The position numbers and the translations under genes were made by a program. A DNA stretch of 64,000 bases from Lachnospiraceae bacterium MD335. Lineage in GTDB: Bacteria > Bacillota > Clostridia > Lachnospirales > Lachnospiraceae. Positions 27,128 to 36,426 of this stretch are shown piece after piece. The number at the start of each line of letters is the position of its first letter. Within the stretch, counting starts at the first letter, position 1. The notes under the pieces are model-generated. The model was not told the DNA's origin, did not search any database, and saw only the letters and a program-made list of their open reading frames with translations. The stretch lies in contig KE159617.1 of the NCBI GenBank assembly GCA_000403335.2, positions 1,138,917-1,202,916 of the forward strand. Direction: 5' to 3'.

Positions 27128-29584
27128 ATGAAAATGACAACGCGCGTCGCTTTTGACAATATGAAATATCACAGGAGCAAAAACATTCTGCTTGGCATTG
27201 CGATAATGCTGACGACATTTCTTCTATTTGTCGTGCCGAGTGTCGGGAAAGGCATGGTTGACGTGCAGAACGCGGCGATTAATAAAGTTTATCCGACGTG
27301 GCACGCGATGTACCGCGATGTGGATACGGATACCATGCGGGGGCTTGTACTGCATCATGATATAGAGCGGTATGGTTTCATGATAAACGTCGGGGAAATG
27401 ATGATTGAGGACACGACCGTATCGTTGATGTATTTGGACGAAACGGCGGCGGAGCTATATCGTGTCTTGCCAGAGCGCGGGCGCATTCCCGAGACGCAAG
27501 ATGAGATTGTCGTGTCGCAGGGGATTTTGGAGGCATTGGGGCAGCAGGCGGACATTGGAGATATTATTCGCGTTCCGTATCAGATTTACCGCGGCGACGG
27601 ACTGGATTACAGGCAGGAGCGGGAATTTCGCGTCTGCGGCTTTTTGGCGGACAGCAGTTTGAGCAGGGAGCAAAGGGTGTATACTGCTTTTGTTTCCAAG
27701 CCGTTTGCAGACCTTGAAATTGCGCCGGAGCAGGTGAAGTACCGTATCTTGGTGCAGGTTCAGGGAAAGGACAGCGTTATGACCACCAAACTTGAGAAAC
27801 GGATTCAGAATATCGCACATCAGTTTGGAATTGATGAGAAAACCGTTCGCATTAACGATGATTATTTGGGGGCAAATTATGTGGACCCTGCACTTGTGCC
27901 TGCTATTGCCGTGATTATGCTGATTATCGTGGCGGCAGGGATTATCACGATTTACAGTATTTATTACGTGTCCATGAATCAGCGGGTTCAGGAGTTTGGC
28001 AGGCTGAAGGCAATCGGTGCGACGAAACGGCAGCTTCGGCAGATTGTATTGCGGGAAGGATTTTGGGTTGCCGTTATAGCGATACCAATCGGTCTGCTTT
28101 TGGGAACGGCGGCGGTTACGGCTATATTATCGAACATGGGCAGTGTCGTGCGGGACGCGGGGGATTATCTAACTGTTTTGCGGGAACTTTTGGCAAGTAG
28201 GGAGGTGAATGTGCTTTACCCGTGGGCGTATGCGCTTGCCATTGTCATTACGCTGTGTACCGTTTATCTTTCTTTGCTGAAACCGATGCGGACGTTGGCG
28301 GGCGTTTCGGAGATTGAGGCGATGCGTTATCACGGTGCGGCGAAAAGGGCAAAAACCAAATGCGGCGGCTATACGGATTTGACCATCGGACGTCTGACCC
28401 TGCGAAATTTGGCGGACAACAAGCGAAAAAGCGCGGTGACAATTGTTTCGATGGCAATGACGGGAGTGCTGATTATGGTGGCTGCGACGGTGCTCTCCTG
28501 CGCGTCGCCAAAGCAGTGTGCAGACAATGTAATGTTGGGGGCGTATGAGATTTCACCGATGATTGAGGAGAATAATAAAGAACGTCCGGAACGGGCGTGG
28601 GGTAAGGTCCAACAGAATAATCCGTTAAATGATACACTCAAGGCGCAGATTACAGGTCTTGTGGGTGTAGAGCGGGTGGAGGTGTTCAGCGGGCTGCGCG
28701 TGACGGCGGACGTGATGGGGGAGGACACCAATTTCTTGAACGGAGTGCCCGAAGCATATGCGAAGGAGTTGGAACGGGGCATTATCAAGGGAACAGCGAC
28801 GTATGAGGAATTAAAATCGGGCGACAAGGTGATTTTGGACAGTGTGATGCAGTACTGGTATCCGCAGCTTGATGTCGGGACAAAGGTGACTTTAACGGTT
28901 CAGGATGGAGAACGCACGTTTGAAAAAGAGGTTGAGATTGCGGCAATCGGAAATTACAGGAGCGGGCTGTCAAACTATATGTATTTTTACATGGCAAAGG
29001 AGGCGGTCGATGCGCTTAGTAGTTACAATGATTCTATCTATTTTCATGTGATTGCGGACGAGAATCATGATGCGGCGCTGGCGCAGGAGCTTGAGGGCAT
29101 TGTGCTGTCCTCGGGTGCGCTGAAGATGCGCACATGGCAGCAGCAATATGTGTATTGGAAAAGCAATATGGCGGTGGTAGGCGGTGCGTGTTATGTGTTT
29201 TTGGGCATTTTGGGGGCAATCAGTGTGATGAATTTGGTGAATACGATGATTAACAGCGTCCATGTGCGCAAAAAGGAGCTTGGCATGATGCAGGCAATCG
29301 GCATGTCCGACAGACAGCTTGGGAACATGCTGCAATTGGAGGGGCTGTTTTACACGTTTGGCACGCTTGCGATTTCCGTGGGTGTGGGCAGTGTGTTGGG
29401 ATATTTTATGTTTCTGTATGCAAAAGAGGCAAAAATGCTTGAAATTACGAATTACCATTATCCGTTTGCAGCGGCGGTGATTGTGGCTTTGACGCTTTTG
29501 GTCCTGCAGGCGGTGCTGACGGTTGTGCTGGCAAAATCGGTGCAAAAGGATACGCTGATTGAGCGGGTGCGGTTTAGTGAATAG
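27128..29584 (+). CDS. FtsX-like ABC transporter permease
   Basis: An 818-residue MacB/FtsX-type permease: N-terminal helix (about 20-40), a large extracytoplasmic domain (about 45-255), three helices (about 260-400), a second extracytoplasmic domain (about 455-680) and three C-terminal helices with FtsX pattern RKKELGMMQAIG. I chose ATG 27128; AAAGGAG is 13 bases upstream, and the in-frame ATG at 27080 has no site. Together with the ATPase and the upstream two-component pair it forms a likely antimicrobial-peptide sensing and detoxification module (inference). Confidence 0.88.
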   Translation: MKMTTRVAFDNMKYHRSKNILLGIAIMLTTFLLFVVPSVGKGMVDVQNAAINKVYPTWHAMYRDVDTDTMRGLVLHHDIERYGFMINVGEMMIEDTTVSLMYLDETAAELYRVLPERGRIPETQDEIVVSQGILEALGQQADIGDIIRVPYQIYRGDGLDYRQEREFRVCGFLADSSLSREQRVYTAFVSKPFADLEIAPEQVKYRILVQVQGKDSVMTTKLEKRIQNIAHQFGIDEKTVRINDDYLGANYVDPALVPAIAVIMLIIVAAGIITIYSIYYVSMNQRVQEFGRLKAIGATKRQLRQIVLREGFWVAVIAIPIGLLLGTAAVTAILSNMGSVVRDAGDYLTVLRELLASREVNVLYPWAYALAIVITLCTVYLSLLKPMRTLAGVSEIEAMRYHGAAKRAKTKCGGYTDLTIGRLTLRNLADNKRKSAVTIVSMAMTGVLIMVAATVLSCASPKQCADNVMLGAYEISPMIEENNKERPERAWGKVQQNNPLNDTLKAQITGLVGVERVEVFSGLRVTADVMGEDTNFLNGVPEAYAKELERGIIKGTATYEELKSGDKVILDSVMQYWYPQLDVGTKVTLTVQDGERTFEKEVEIAAIGNYRSGLSNYMYFYMAKEAVDALSSYNDSIYFHVIADENHDAALAQELEGIVLSSGALKMRTWQQQYVYWKSNMAVVGGACYVFLGILGAISVMNLVNTMINSVHVRKKELGMMQAIGMSDRQLGNMLQLEGLFYTFGTLAISVGVGSVLGYFMFLYAKEAKMLEITNYHYPFAAAVIVALTLLVLQAVLTVVLAKSVQKDTLIERVRFSE

Positions 29585-29623
29585 CGGGGTTGTCAATTGG
29601 TTTGTTAAAAAAGTAAAATGCTC

Positions 29624-29677
29624 TTGCATTATAGCCTACAATATGTTAATATAAATATGCCTACAAATTGTTAAGAT
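29624..29677 (+). promoter_or_regulatory. Promoter and twin BlaI-type operators
   Basis: TTGCAT and TAATAT are separated by 17 bases (29624-29652). Two GCCTACAA-anchored dyads, CTACAATATGTTAAT and CTACAAATTGTTAAG, begin 25 bp apart at 29636 and 29661 and cover the spacer, -10 and start region. They resemble the TACA...TGTA operators of BlaI/MecI repressors, so autorepression is expected. Confidence 0.75.
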
Positions 29678-29695
29678 AAAAAGGAGGACAAACCA

Positions 29696-30079
29696 ATGCA
29701 GCAGATTTCGGAGTCGGAACTGGTACTGATGAAAATTATTTGGAAAAACGGGGGAACAGCATTATATTCTTATATTATGGAAGAATTGGAAAAAGACAGC
29801 AATGAGTGGAAGAAAAATACAGTGCTGACGCTGCTTTCCCGCCTGATTGAAAAAAAGTTTTTAAAGACGAAAAAAATCGGCAGGCGAAACGAGTACGCCG
29901 CGGTTGTGACACAGCAGGAATATCAGACAATGCAGACGCACAGCTTTTTGGACAAGGTGTATGGAGGGGACGTTAAGCATTTGGTGTCGGCTTTGGTGCA
30001 GCAGGAAATGCTCTCGACGGAGGATTTAAAGGAAATTGAAACGTTTTGGGAAAGCCAAATCGGGAAAGAAACGGATTAA
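29696..30079 (+). CDS. BlaI/MecI/CopY family repressor
   Basis: 127 residues: an N-terminal winged helix (about 1-75, SELVLMKIIWKNGGTALYSY) and a C-terminal helical dimerisation arm, the standard BlaI layout. Repressors of this family are cleaved after a signal from a BlaR1-type protease, here encoded just downstream. AAGGAGG lies 6 bases before the ATG and the operators lie immediately upstream. No beta-lactamase gene is adjacent, so the regulated targets may be elsewhere. Confidence 0.92.
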   Translation: MQQISESELVLMKIIWKNGGTALYSYIMEELEKDSNEWKKNTVLTLLSRLIEKKFLKTKKIGRRNEYAAVVTQQEYQTMQTHSFLDKVYGGDVKHLVSALVQQEMLSTEDLKEIETFWESQIGKETD

Positions 30080-30105
30080 CAGGCTGGTTTGGAAGGAGTG
30101 TGATT

Positions 30106-32415
30106 ATGGAAATGGGTGAATGGTTAAAAGTAGTGCTGTCCCTGTCGCTGTCCGGAACGCTGCTGTTTCTCGTGCTGCTTGCATTGAAACGGTTATACGG
30201 TAAGCGTGTCAGTAAATGCTGGCAGTATTATATTTTATTAGCCGTCGCGCTGCGGTTTCTTGTTCCGTTTTCACCGGATACGACGATTGTCGGATTTTTG
30301 TTTGAGACTGCGCAAAACGCAGTGAAAAATGCGTCGGTAAATGCTGCGGCAGATACGGGAATGGGACGTACAGGCGCAGGAGTGGAACATAACGACGTGA
30401 TGAATGCGGACAGTCCGGTAATTGTGGGTAGTCAGCCGGTCTCAAATGGGAATCCTGCGTTTTCGGACAGCGGGACCGTGCAGCCTTCGGATGATATTTG
30501 GTTATATGCTTTCTTTGTATGGTCTGCGATTGCCCTGACGCTTATGATCCGAAAGGTGACGATATACCAAGGCTTTCTGCGCTATGTTAGAGCCGGAAGT
30601 CAGGAGGTGTCGGATTTAGAAACGTTGAATCTCTTATCGGACTGCATGGAAAACCTGCAAAACAGACGTACGGTCGGATTATACAAAAATCCGCTGATTG
30701 CATCACCGATGGCGGTCGGTTTTTTTCATCCGCGTATCATTTTACCAAAGCGGGCAGCAGGCGCACAGGAATTGCGCTACATTTTTACACATGAGCTGAC
30801 GCACTTAAAACGATGGGATCTTGTGTATAAATGGATTGTTCAGATTGCGGTCTGCATGCACTGGTTTAATCCGTTTGTATATCTTTTGGAGCGGGAGGTT
30901 ACAAGGGCGTGTGAGCTGTCCTGCGACGAGGCGGTGATACACACGCTGGATGACACGGAAAAGAAAGCGTACGGCGATACGCTGTTGTTGTTTCTGAAAA
31001 CGGATGATGCGTACAAAAGTTCGCTCGCCTCGGTTACGCTGACGGAGGGGGCAAAAGAGTTAAAGGAAAGGTTGGGTGCAATTATGATGTTTCACAAAAG
31101 GTCGAAAGCGGTGACGACGGTAACAGTTGCCATGACAATACTGGTTTGCGTCTGCTTTCAGTCGCTTGGCGTCTATGCCATGCAGGGACGGGGGAAAAAG
31201 GCGGATTTCAAAGAGAAAACGGCTGAGGAGAAGCTGTTAGGGGAAGAACTGGCGGACGAGGCTTTGACAGAGGAACAGAAAGCGGATGAGAACGGCGAAA
31301 AGTCGTTGTATGATAGTGTTTTGTACGATGAGAATGAGAACGCCTTCTATATTTTATATGACGGCGCGCAGATGATTGACGTACCGGATTCCTCATTTTC
31401 AGACGGGACAATCGGCATTGTTCTTGTGAGAGCGGACGGTTATACGTCATTGGGACCGTTTACGGAAGGGCAAAATTTAGCTGCACAGGTAAAACAGCAG
31501 TTAGACGTAGGAATGGCAAAGGGGTATTATACGCAGAGGGAGATGGATATTGCGCTAAAAGCCGCAAGACAAATTGAACTGTCCGACGGTTGGCGGAGGG
31601 AAAAGGAAAATCAAAAGCAAAATCAGGCGGGCGAGTATACCTTTATGCAGAGCGCATATTATGAAAAGCCGTTTGTGATTGTGTTGGCACAGAGCACGGG
31701 CACACGCAACATTATGCAGGACTTGGGAGAAGATCCAAACTCTGCGTATCAGAAGGAAATCACGCTTGCGGACGATTCGAAGCGTACTGTCTATTTCACG
31801 CAGGAGGCGGAGCAGGTGTGTCAGGCACATCAGGAGGCATATGCGGCAGTCGGAACGCTGCTTCACCAGATAGACACACGCAATAGCGGCATGCAGATTA
31901 AGATGACGCTTGTCCGGCGGATTGATTACGTGGAAGAAAACCGTGTAACGGAGTATGTGCAGGAATGCTACGAAAAAGAGGATCTTTTGGGATTTTCCGC
32001 CGTGCTTGCCGCGGTAGATGAGACAGTGCGGACGCAGTGCTATGATAAGATTTACCGTACGGATCAGGTTGCGTTTTTTTCCGTAGCCGCAGATGCGATG
32101 AGCGCGGAGCAGCTTGCGCTTTATGCCGATCAGGCGTATGAGGATAATAAAATCGCGTTTTTTGCCATTCTGTGTGACCGGATAGGCACAGAACAGCTTC
32201 AGACCTTTGCGAACAGCAGTTATGAGCAGGGTGATATTGCCAAATTTTCCATTGTTGCTTCGCATTTGACAAAGGAGGAGCAGAAAGCGTGGCTTTTACG
32301 GGCGCAGTCGGATAAAAAAATATCATTCGCTGCTGTTTTGGGAGACAAATTGAATGAATTTGATAATTTTAATGCCTTTGATGCCTTTAACGCTTTTGAA
32401 GCCTTTGATTTCTAA
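30106..32415 (+). CDS. BlaR1-like M56 metalloprotease sensor with C-terminal helical repeats
   Basis: 769 residues. Membrane helices lie at about 7-27, 38-55, 135-155 and 335-355. The cytoplasmic zinc protease site is H229-E230-L-T-H233 in FTHELTHLKRW, with CELSCDEAV supplying the later acidic ligand. Beyond TM4 the exterior region lacks a recognisable penicillin-binding transpeptidase fold. It ends in five repeats of exactly 28 residues (codons from 31984, 32068, 32152, 32236 and 32320, core IAFFSILxDRM) and a short FNAFDAFNAFEAFDF tail. I chose ATG 30106 (GGAAGGAG upstream). It probably senses an envelope signal other than a beta-lactam. Confidence 0.85.
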   Translation: MEMGEWLKVVLSLSLSGTLLFLVLLALKRLYGKRVSKCWQYYILLAVALRFLVPFSPDTTIVGFLFETAQNAVKNASVNAAADTGMGRTGAGVEHNDVMNADSPVIVGSQPVSNGNPAFSDSGTVQPSDDIWLYAFFVWSAIALTLMIRKVTIYQGFLRYVRAGSQEVSDLETLNLLSDCMENLQNRRTVGLYKNPLIASPMAVGFFHPRIILPKRAAGAQELRYIFTHELTHLKRWDLVYKWIVQIAVCMHWFNPFVYLLEREVTRACELSCDEAVIHTLDDTEKKAYGDTLLLFLKTDDAYKSSLASVTLTEGAKELKERLGAIMMFHKRSKAVTTVTVAMTILVCVCFQSLGVYAMQGRGKKADFKEKTAEEKLLGEELADEALTEEQKADENGEKSLYDSVLYDENENAFYILYDGAQMIDVPDSSFSDGTIGIVLVRADGYTSLGPFTEGQNLAAQVKQQLDVGMAKGYYTQREMDIALKAARQIELSDGWRREKENQKQNQAGEYTFMQSAYYEKPFVIVLAQSTGTRNIMQDLGEDPNSAYQKEITLADDSKRTVYFTQEAEQVCQAHQEAYAAVGTLLHQIDTRNSGMQIKMTLVRRIDYVEENRVTEYVQECYEKEDLLGFSAVLAAVDETVRTQCYDKIYRTDQVAFFSVAADAMSAEQLALYADQAYEDNKIAFFAILCDRIGTEQLQTFANSSYEQGDIAKFSIVASHLTKEEQKAWLLRAQSDKKISFAAVLGDKLNEFDNFNAFDAFNAFEAFDF

Positions 32416-32468
32416 GCGTTTCATCTGAAACGCAAACAGCCGAAATATAAAAAGTTCTTTGTTTCATC

Positions 32469-32497
32469 TTGCATAAAATTCGGATTTTCGTTAAGAT
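32469..32497 (+). promoter_or_regulatory. Promoter of the patatin gene
   Basis: TTGCAT, 17 bases, TAAGAT, 32 bp before the patatin ATG. A GCGTTTCA/TGAAACGC hairpin lies just after the preceding stop and may terminate that operon weakly. Confidence 0.65.
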
Positions 32498-32529
32498 ATA
32501 TAAGGAAAAACAAATAGGAGCAATGCGGC

Positions 32530-33393
32530 ATGAAAACAGGACTGGTACTCGAGGGCGGCGCCATGCGCGGGGTGTACACGGCAGGTGTTTTGGATGTATT
32601 TATGGATCATGACATCGGCTTTGACGGGGTAATCGGCGTGTCGGCGGGGGCGCTGTTTGGCATTAATCTGTTGTCCAAACAGAAAGGGCGCGTGATACGC
32701 TATAATAAGAAATTTAACGGTGATAAGAATTATATGGGGTTTCGGCCGCTCTTAAAGACGGGAAACATTATTGACACGCAGTACGCATATTATACCGTGC
32801 CAGCTAAGCTTGACGTGTTTGACAATGAGACGTTTATGGCGTCAAAGGTTCCGTTTTATGCGGTGGTGACAAACCTTGAGACAGGCGACGCCGAGTATAT
32901 CCGGATAACGGACGCGTTTGCGCAGATGGAAACGCTGCGTGCGTCGGCGTCCATGCCGTTTGTGGCAAGACCGGTCGAAATCGACGGCAGGCGTTACATG
33001 GACGGAGCGGTTGCGGACAGCATTCCGTTTGAGAAGTTTTTGGAGATGGGATATGACAGGCTTGTGGTTGTTTTAACAAAGGACGCGGACTATATAAAAG
33101 GTCCGGTTTCCCCGTTTATGACAAAGGCGGTTTACGGCAAAAAATATGCCCGCTTTGAAAAAAAGCTGCGCGAACGGCACAGCAATTACAACAGTTGTGT
33201 GCAGCGGTTGAACGCGTTGGAAAAAGAGGGCGGTCTTTTCGTAATCCGTCCGTCTGCGCGGATTAAAATGAGCAGGATTGAAAAAAATCCCGAAACGCTG
33301 CAAAAGATGTATGATCTTGGCGTTGGGGACGCGAATGCACGGCTTGATGAGGTGAAAAATTATCTGTATCAGGAGGGGGCGGCAGGCTTATGA
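32530..33393 (+). CDS. Patatin-like phospholipase (YjjU/RssA group)
   Basis: Predicted lipid acyl hydrolase with a Ser-Asp dyad. The oxyanion loop is EGGAMRG, the nucleophile is S38 in GVSAG, and the aspartate is D158 in MDGAVADSIPF. There is no signal peptide, so it is cytoplasmic. Length of 287 residues fits the YjjU group. Its stop overlaps the next start by ATGA, so it is coupled to the YfcE-type gene. Physiological substrate unknown. Confidence 0.88.
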   Translation: MKTGLVLEGGAMRGVYTAGVLDVFMDHDIGFDGVIGVSAGALFGINLLSKQKGRVIRYNKKFNGDKNYMGFRPLLKTGNIIDTQYAYYTVPAKLDVFDNETFMASKVPFYAVVTNLETGDAEYIRITDAFAQMETLRASASMPFVARPVEIDGRRYMDGAVADSIPFEKFLEMGYDRLVVVLTKDADYIKGPVSPFMTKAVYGKKYARFEKKLRERHSNYNSCVQRLNALEKEGGLFVIRPSARIKMSRIEKNPETLQKMYDLGVGDANARLDEVKNYLYQEGAAGL

Positions 33394-33950
33394 AATTGAT
33401 GATTGCGTCAGATATACACGGTTCGGCGTATTATTGCCGTCTTTTGCTGGAGGCATACGACAGGGAGCAGGCGGACAGGCTGCTGCTTTTGGGGGATTTG
33501 CTTTATCACGGACCGAGAAATGATTTGCCAAGGGACTATGCGCCAAAGGAAGTGCTTGCGCTGCTGAATGCGCGCAAAGACAGCCTTTTGTGCGTGCGGG
33601 GAAATTGCGATACGGAGGTGGACCAAATGGTTTTGGACTTCCCGATTCTCGCTGATTATGCACTTTTATCCATGAATAGCATCACGATGTATGCTACACA
33701 CGGACATGTTTACAATCCCAAAAACCTGCCTCCGCTTTGTGACGGTGATATTTTGATAAACGGTCACACACATGTGCCAAAATGCATAGAATATGACAAC
33801 TATATTTATATGAACTGCGGATCAGTGTCTATCCCGAAGGAAGGCTCATGGCATGGGTATATGACGCTGGAAAACGGCGTGTTTTTGTGGAAGGATTTGG
33901 ACGGGAAGCAAAAAATGACGCAAAAAATGAAAAAAACGATTGACAGATGA
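33390..33950 (+). CDS. yfcE: YfcE-type metallophosphodiesterase
   Basis: Calcineurin-like phosphoesterase of 186 residues. The metal-binding blocks are in order: SDIHG (D8, H10), LLGDLLYHGPRN, VRGNCD, ATHGH and NGHTHVP. The GPRN block is typical of YfcE, which hydrolyses phosphodiesters in vitro. The ATGA overlap with the patatin gene suggests a two-gene operon. A strong promoter for the next transcript lies inside its last codons. Confidence 0.9.
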   Translation: MKLMIASDIHGSAYYCRLLLEAYDREQADRLLLLGDLLYHGPRNDLPRDYAPKEVLALLNARKDSLLCVRGNCDTEVDQMVLDFPILADYALLSMNSITMYATHGHVYNPKNLPPLCDGDILINGHTHVPKCIEYDNYIYMNCGSVSIPKEGSWHGYMTLENGVFLWKDLDGKQKMTQKMKKTIDR

Positions 33951-33968
33951 AATAAAAGTGATTATGAT
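33940..33968 (+). promoter_or_regulatory. Promoter of the T-box/trpBA transcript
   Basis: TTGACA, exactly 17 bases, TATGAT. It overlaps the last codons of the YfcE-type gene and begins a leader of about 380 nt. Confidence 0.85.
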
Positions 33969-33999
33969 AAATAAAAACGAACATGGTTAAAAACTGGTG

Positions 34000-34270
34000 A
34001 TCAAGAGGAGTACATACTTTGGGAGATTTTCAGAGAGCCGCAGGCGGTGTGATTGCGGCAGTCAAAGAGGTATGGAATGGACTTGAGAAGGTGGGAGCAA
34101 CGAGCCGACGGCTTTAGTAATGCCCAACGGGATTTCCGCCCGTTATCAAGGGAAAGCGTATGATAGTACGTGTGGAGAGAGGGTGCATTTTTATGTGCCA
34201 AATTAGGTGGTACCGCAGAAGGTTTAAGCTTTTGTCCTAGTAGCAATATTAGGATAAAAGCTTTTTTTGT
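34000..34270 (+). promoter_or_regulatory. T-box leader (tryptophan) with terminator
   Basis: The conserved T-box sequence AGGTGGTACCGCAGAAG is at 34205-34221. It is preceded by a long stem I with AGAGAGCCGCAGGCGGTG and followed by a terminator pairing AAGCTTTTGTCCTA with TTAGGATAAAAGCTT plus a T run (to about 34270). A TGG triplet in GAATGGACTTGAG (near 34076) is well placed as the specifier codon, matching tryptophan and the trpB gene downstream. Uncharged tRNA-Trp would stabilise the antiterminator and switch on trpBA. The specifier assignment is by position and gene context. Confidence 0.92.
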
Positions 34271-34359
34271 TTCCCACAATTGCATAAAAATGACACAAGT
34301 GTCATAAATGCCGGGACAATTTGAACAGGATAATGATGAAGAAAAGGATGGGTGGTAAA

Positions 34360-35550
34360 ATGGGTGAAAAAAAAGGAAGATACGGCGAATACGGCGGACA
34401 GTACATACCGGAGACGCTTGTCCCTGCGGTGCAGGAGGTAGAACGGGCGTATGAACATTACAAAAACGATCCGGTGTTTGTGCAGGAATTAAAGGATTTA
34501 CTCGAAAAGTATGCAGGCAGACCGTCGCTTCTGTATTATGCGGAGAAAATGACAAAGGATTTGGGCGGCGCAAAAATTTATTTAAAAAGAGAGGATTTAA
34601 ACCATACAGGCTCGCATAAAATCAACAACGTGCTTGGACAGGTGCTCTTGGCGAAAAAAATGGGCAAGAAGCGTGTGATTGCAGAAACCGGAGCGGGACA
34701 GCACGGCGTTGCGACGGCGACGGCAGCAGCGCTTATGGGACTGGAATGCGAGATTTTCATGGGAAAAGAGGACACGGACAGACAGGCGCTCAACTGTTAC
34801 CGAATGGAGCTTTTGGGGGCAAAGGTGCACCCGGTCACATCGGGAACGATGACGCTGAAGGACGCGGTGAATGAAACGATGCGGGAGTGGGCATCAAGAA
34901 TGGACGATACGTTTTATGTGCTGGGCTCCGTGATGGGACCGCACCCGTTTCCGATGATGGTGCGGGATTTTCAAAAGGTAATCGGAGAGGAGATTAAGCA
35001 GCAGCTTTTTGCGGCGGAGGGGAGGCTCCCCGACGCGGTGATTGCCTGCGTGGGCGGCGGAAGCAACGCGATGGGCGCTTTTTATGAGTTCATACCTGAC
35101 ACGAGTGTCAGATTAATCGGCTGCGAGGCGGCGGGGCTTGGTGTTGACAACCCGAAGAATGCGGCGACGGTCACAAACGGAAGCGTCGGTATTTTTCATG
35201 GCATGAAATCGATTTTCTGTCAGGACGAATACGGGCAGATTGCACCGGTGTATTCCATTTCGGCAGGACTTGACTATCCGGGTATCGGACCGGAGCACGC
35301 GGATTTAAATGATACGGGACGCGCGCAGTATGTACCCGTAACAGATGATGAGGCGGTGGAGGCGTTTGCGTATCTGTCACGAACGGAAGGCATTATACCT
35401 GCGATTGAGAGTGCGCATGCGGTTGCATATGCAAAGAAAATTGCACATACATTCGGCAAAGACCAAATCATCGTGGTCAACGTTTCGGGGCGCGGCGATA
35501 AGGACGTGGCGGCGATTGCCCGATATAGGGGCGTGGAAATATTTGATTAA
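34360..35550 (+). CDS. trpB: Tryptophan synthase beta chain
   Basis: PLP enzyme joining indole and serine. With the start at ATG 34360 the PLP lysine in GSHKINN is residue 87, exactly the classical number, which supports this start; in-frame TTG 34321 would add 13 residues. The N-terminus [15 protein letters not shown] is canonical, as are the phosphate-binding loop GGGSNAMG and the C-terminal NVSGRGDKD. 396 residues. It is controlled by the T-box and followed by trpA. No trpEGDCF genes are here, so the pair may salvage indole or belong to a split pathway. Confidence 0.95.
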   Translation: MGEKKGRYGEYGGQYIPETLVPAVQEVERAYEHYKNDPVFVQELKDLLEKYAGRPSLLYYAEKMTKDLGGAKIYLKREDLNHTGSHKINNVLGQVLLAKKMGKKRVIAETGAGQHGVATATAAALMGLECEIFMGKEDTDRQALNCYRMELLGAKVHPVTSGTMTLKDAVNETMREWASRMDDTFYVLGSVMGPHPFPMMVRDFQKVIGEEIKQQLFAAEGRLPDAVIACVGGGSNAMGAFYEFIPDTSVRLIGCEAAGLGVDNPKNAATVTNGSVGIFHGMKSIFCQDEYGQIAPVYSISAGLDYPGIGPEHADLNDTGRAQYVPVTDDEAVEAFAYLSRTEGIIPAIESAHAVAYAKKIAHTFGKDQIIVVNVSGRGDKDVAAIARYRGVEIFD

Positions 35551-35624
35551 AAAACAAAAAGAAATTCTGAACGCTAAAGACGAGCGTTCTTTACGATTTC
35601 AGAAAGGAAGGAGCATTGAACAAA

Positions 35625-36401
35625 ATGAGCAGAATAAAACAGGCATTTGAAAACAAGAAGGCATTTATCGCATTTGTGACGGGAGGAGATCCTGACATTG
35701 AGACGACAGAGGCGCTGATTCCGCAGATGGCGCAGGCGGGCGCGGACATCATCGAAATCGGCATTCCGTTTTCCGACCCGATTGCGGAGGGTGTTGTCAT
35801 TCAGCAGGCAGATGAGCGGGCGCTTCGGGCGCAGACAACGACCGACAAGCTGTTTGACATGGTAAAGCGGGTGCGCGGGCAGGTGGACGTTCCGCTTGTG
35901 TTTATGACCTACATCAATCCGATTTACACCTACGGCACGGAAAAATTTATGAAAAAGTGCGCGGAGTGCGGGATTGACGGTGTGATTGTGCCGGATGTGC
36001 CTTTTGAGGAAAGACAGGAGATAAAAGAAGCCTGCGACGCGCAGGGCGTAGAGCTGATTTCCATGATTGCGCTGACCTCAAAGGAACGCATCAATATGAT
36101 TGCAAAGGAAGCCAGGGGCTTTCTCTATTGCGTTTCGTCGCTTGGCGTTACGGGCGTCAGAAACAACATTACATCAAATATCAGGGAAATGGTCCGTCAG
36201 GTGAAAAAGGTGTCCGATATTCCGTGTGCAGTCGGTTTTGGCATTTCCACGCCAAAGCAGGCGAGGGAGATGGCGGCGGTGTCGGACGGCGCGATTGTCG
36301 GGAGCGCGATTGTGAAAATTATTGCCAAATATGGGAAAAACTGTATCTCTCCGGTCTGTGATTATATTAGAGAGATGAAAGCGGCAGTGGAAGCGGCATA
36401 G
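35625..36401 (+). CDS. trpA: Tryptophan synthase alpha chain
   Basis: TIM-barrel lyase releasing indole from indole-glycerol phosphate. Catalytic E44 is in IIEIGIPFSDP (Glu49 of the classical enzyme). The position of classical Asp60 is occupied by E55 in PFSDPIAEG, a conservative change. I chose ATG 35625 with AAGGAAGGAG upstream; an in-frame TTG at 35616 is too close to it. 258 residues. A GAACGCT/AGCGTTC hairpin (35569-35589) lies between trpB and trpA. The gene's own terminator has been split by an insertion sequence. Confidence 0.93.
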   Translation: MSRIKQAFENKKAFIAFVTGGDPDIETTEALIPQMAQAGADIIEIGIPFSDPIAEGVVIQQADERALRAQTTTDKLFDMVKRVRGQVDVPLVFMTYINPIYTYGTEKFMKKCAECGIDGVIVPDVPFEERQEIKEACDAQGVELISMIALTSKERINMIAKEARGFLYCVSSLGVTGVRNNITSNIREMVRQVKKVSDIPCAVGFGISTPKQAREMAAVSDGAIVGSAIVKIIAKYGKNCISPVCDYIREMKAAVEAA

Positions 36402-36405
36402 AATA

Positions 36406-36426
36406 AAAGCCGGGTGTGTCATCACC
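36406..36426 (+). terminator. Left half of the trpA terminator, split by an IS
   Basis: AAAGCCGGGTG here and CACCCGACTTTTTT at about 38112-38127 are the two arms of one terminator (one mismatch). The IS4-family element at 36427-38103 sits between them with a duplicated GGTGTGTCATCACC. Joined without the element, the arms give a standard stem-loop with a T run. Confidence 0.75.
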
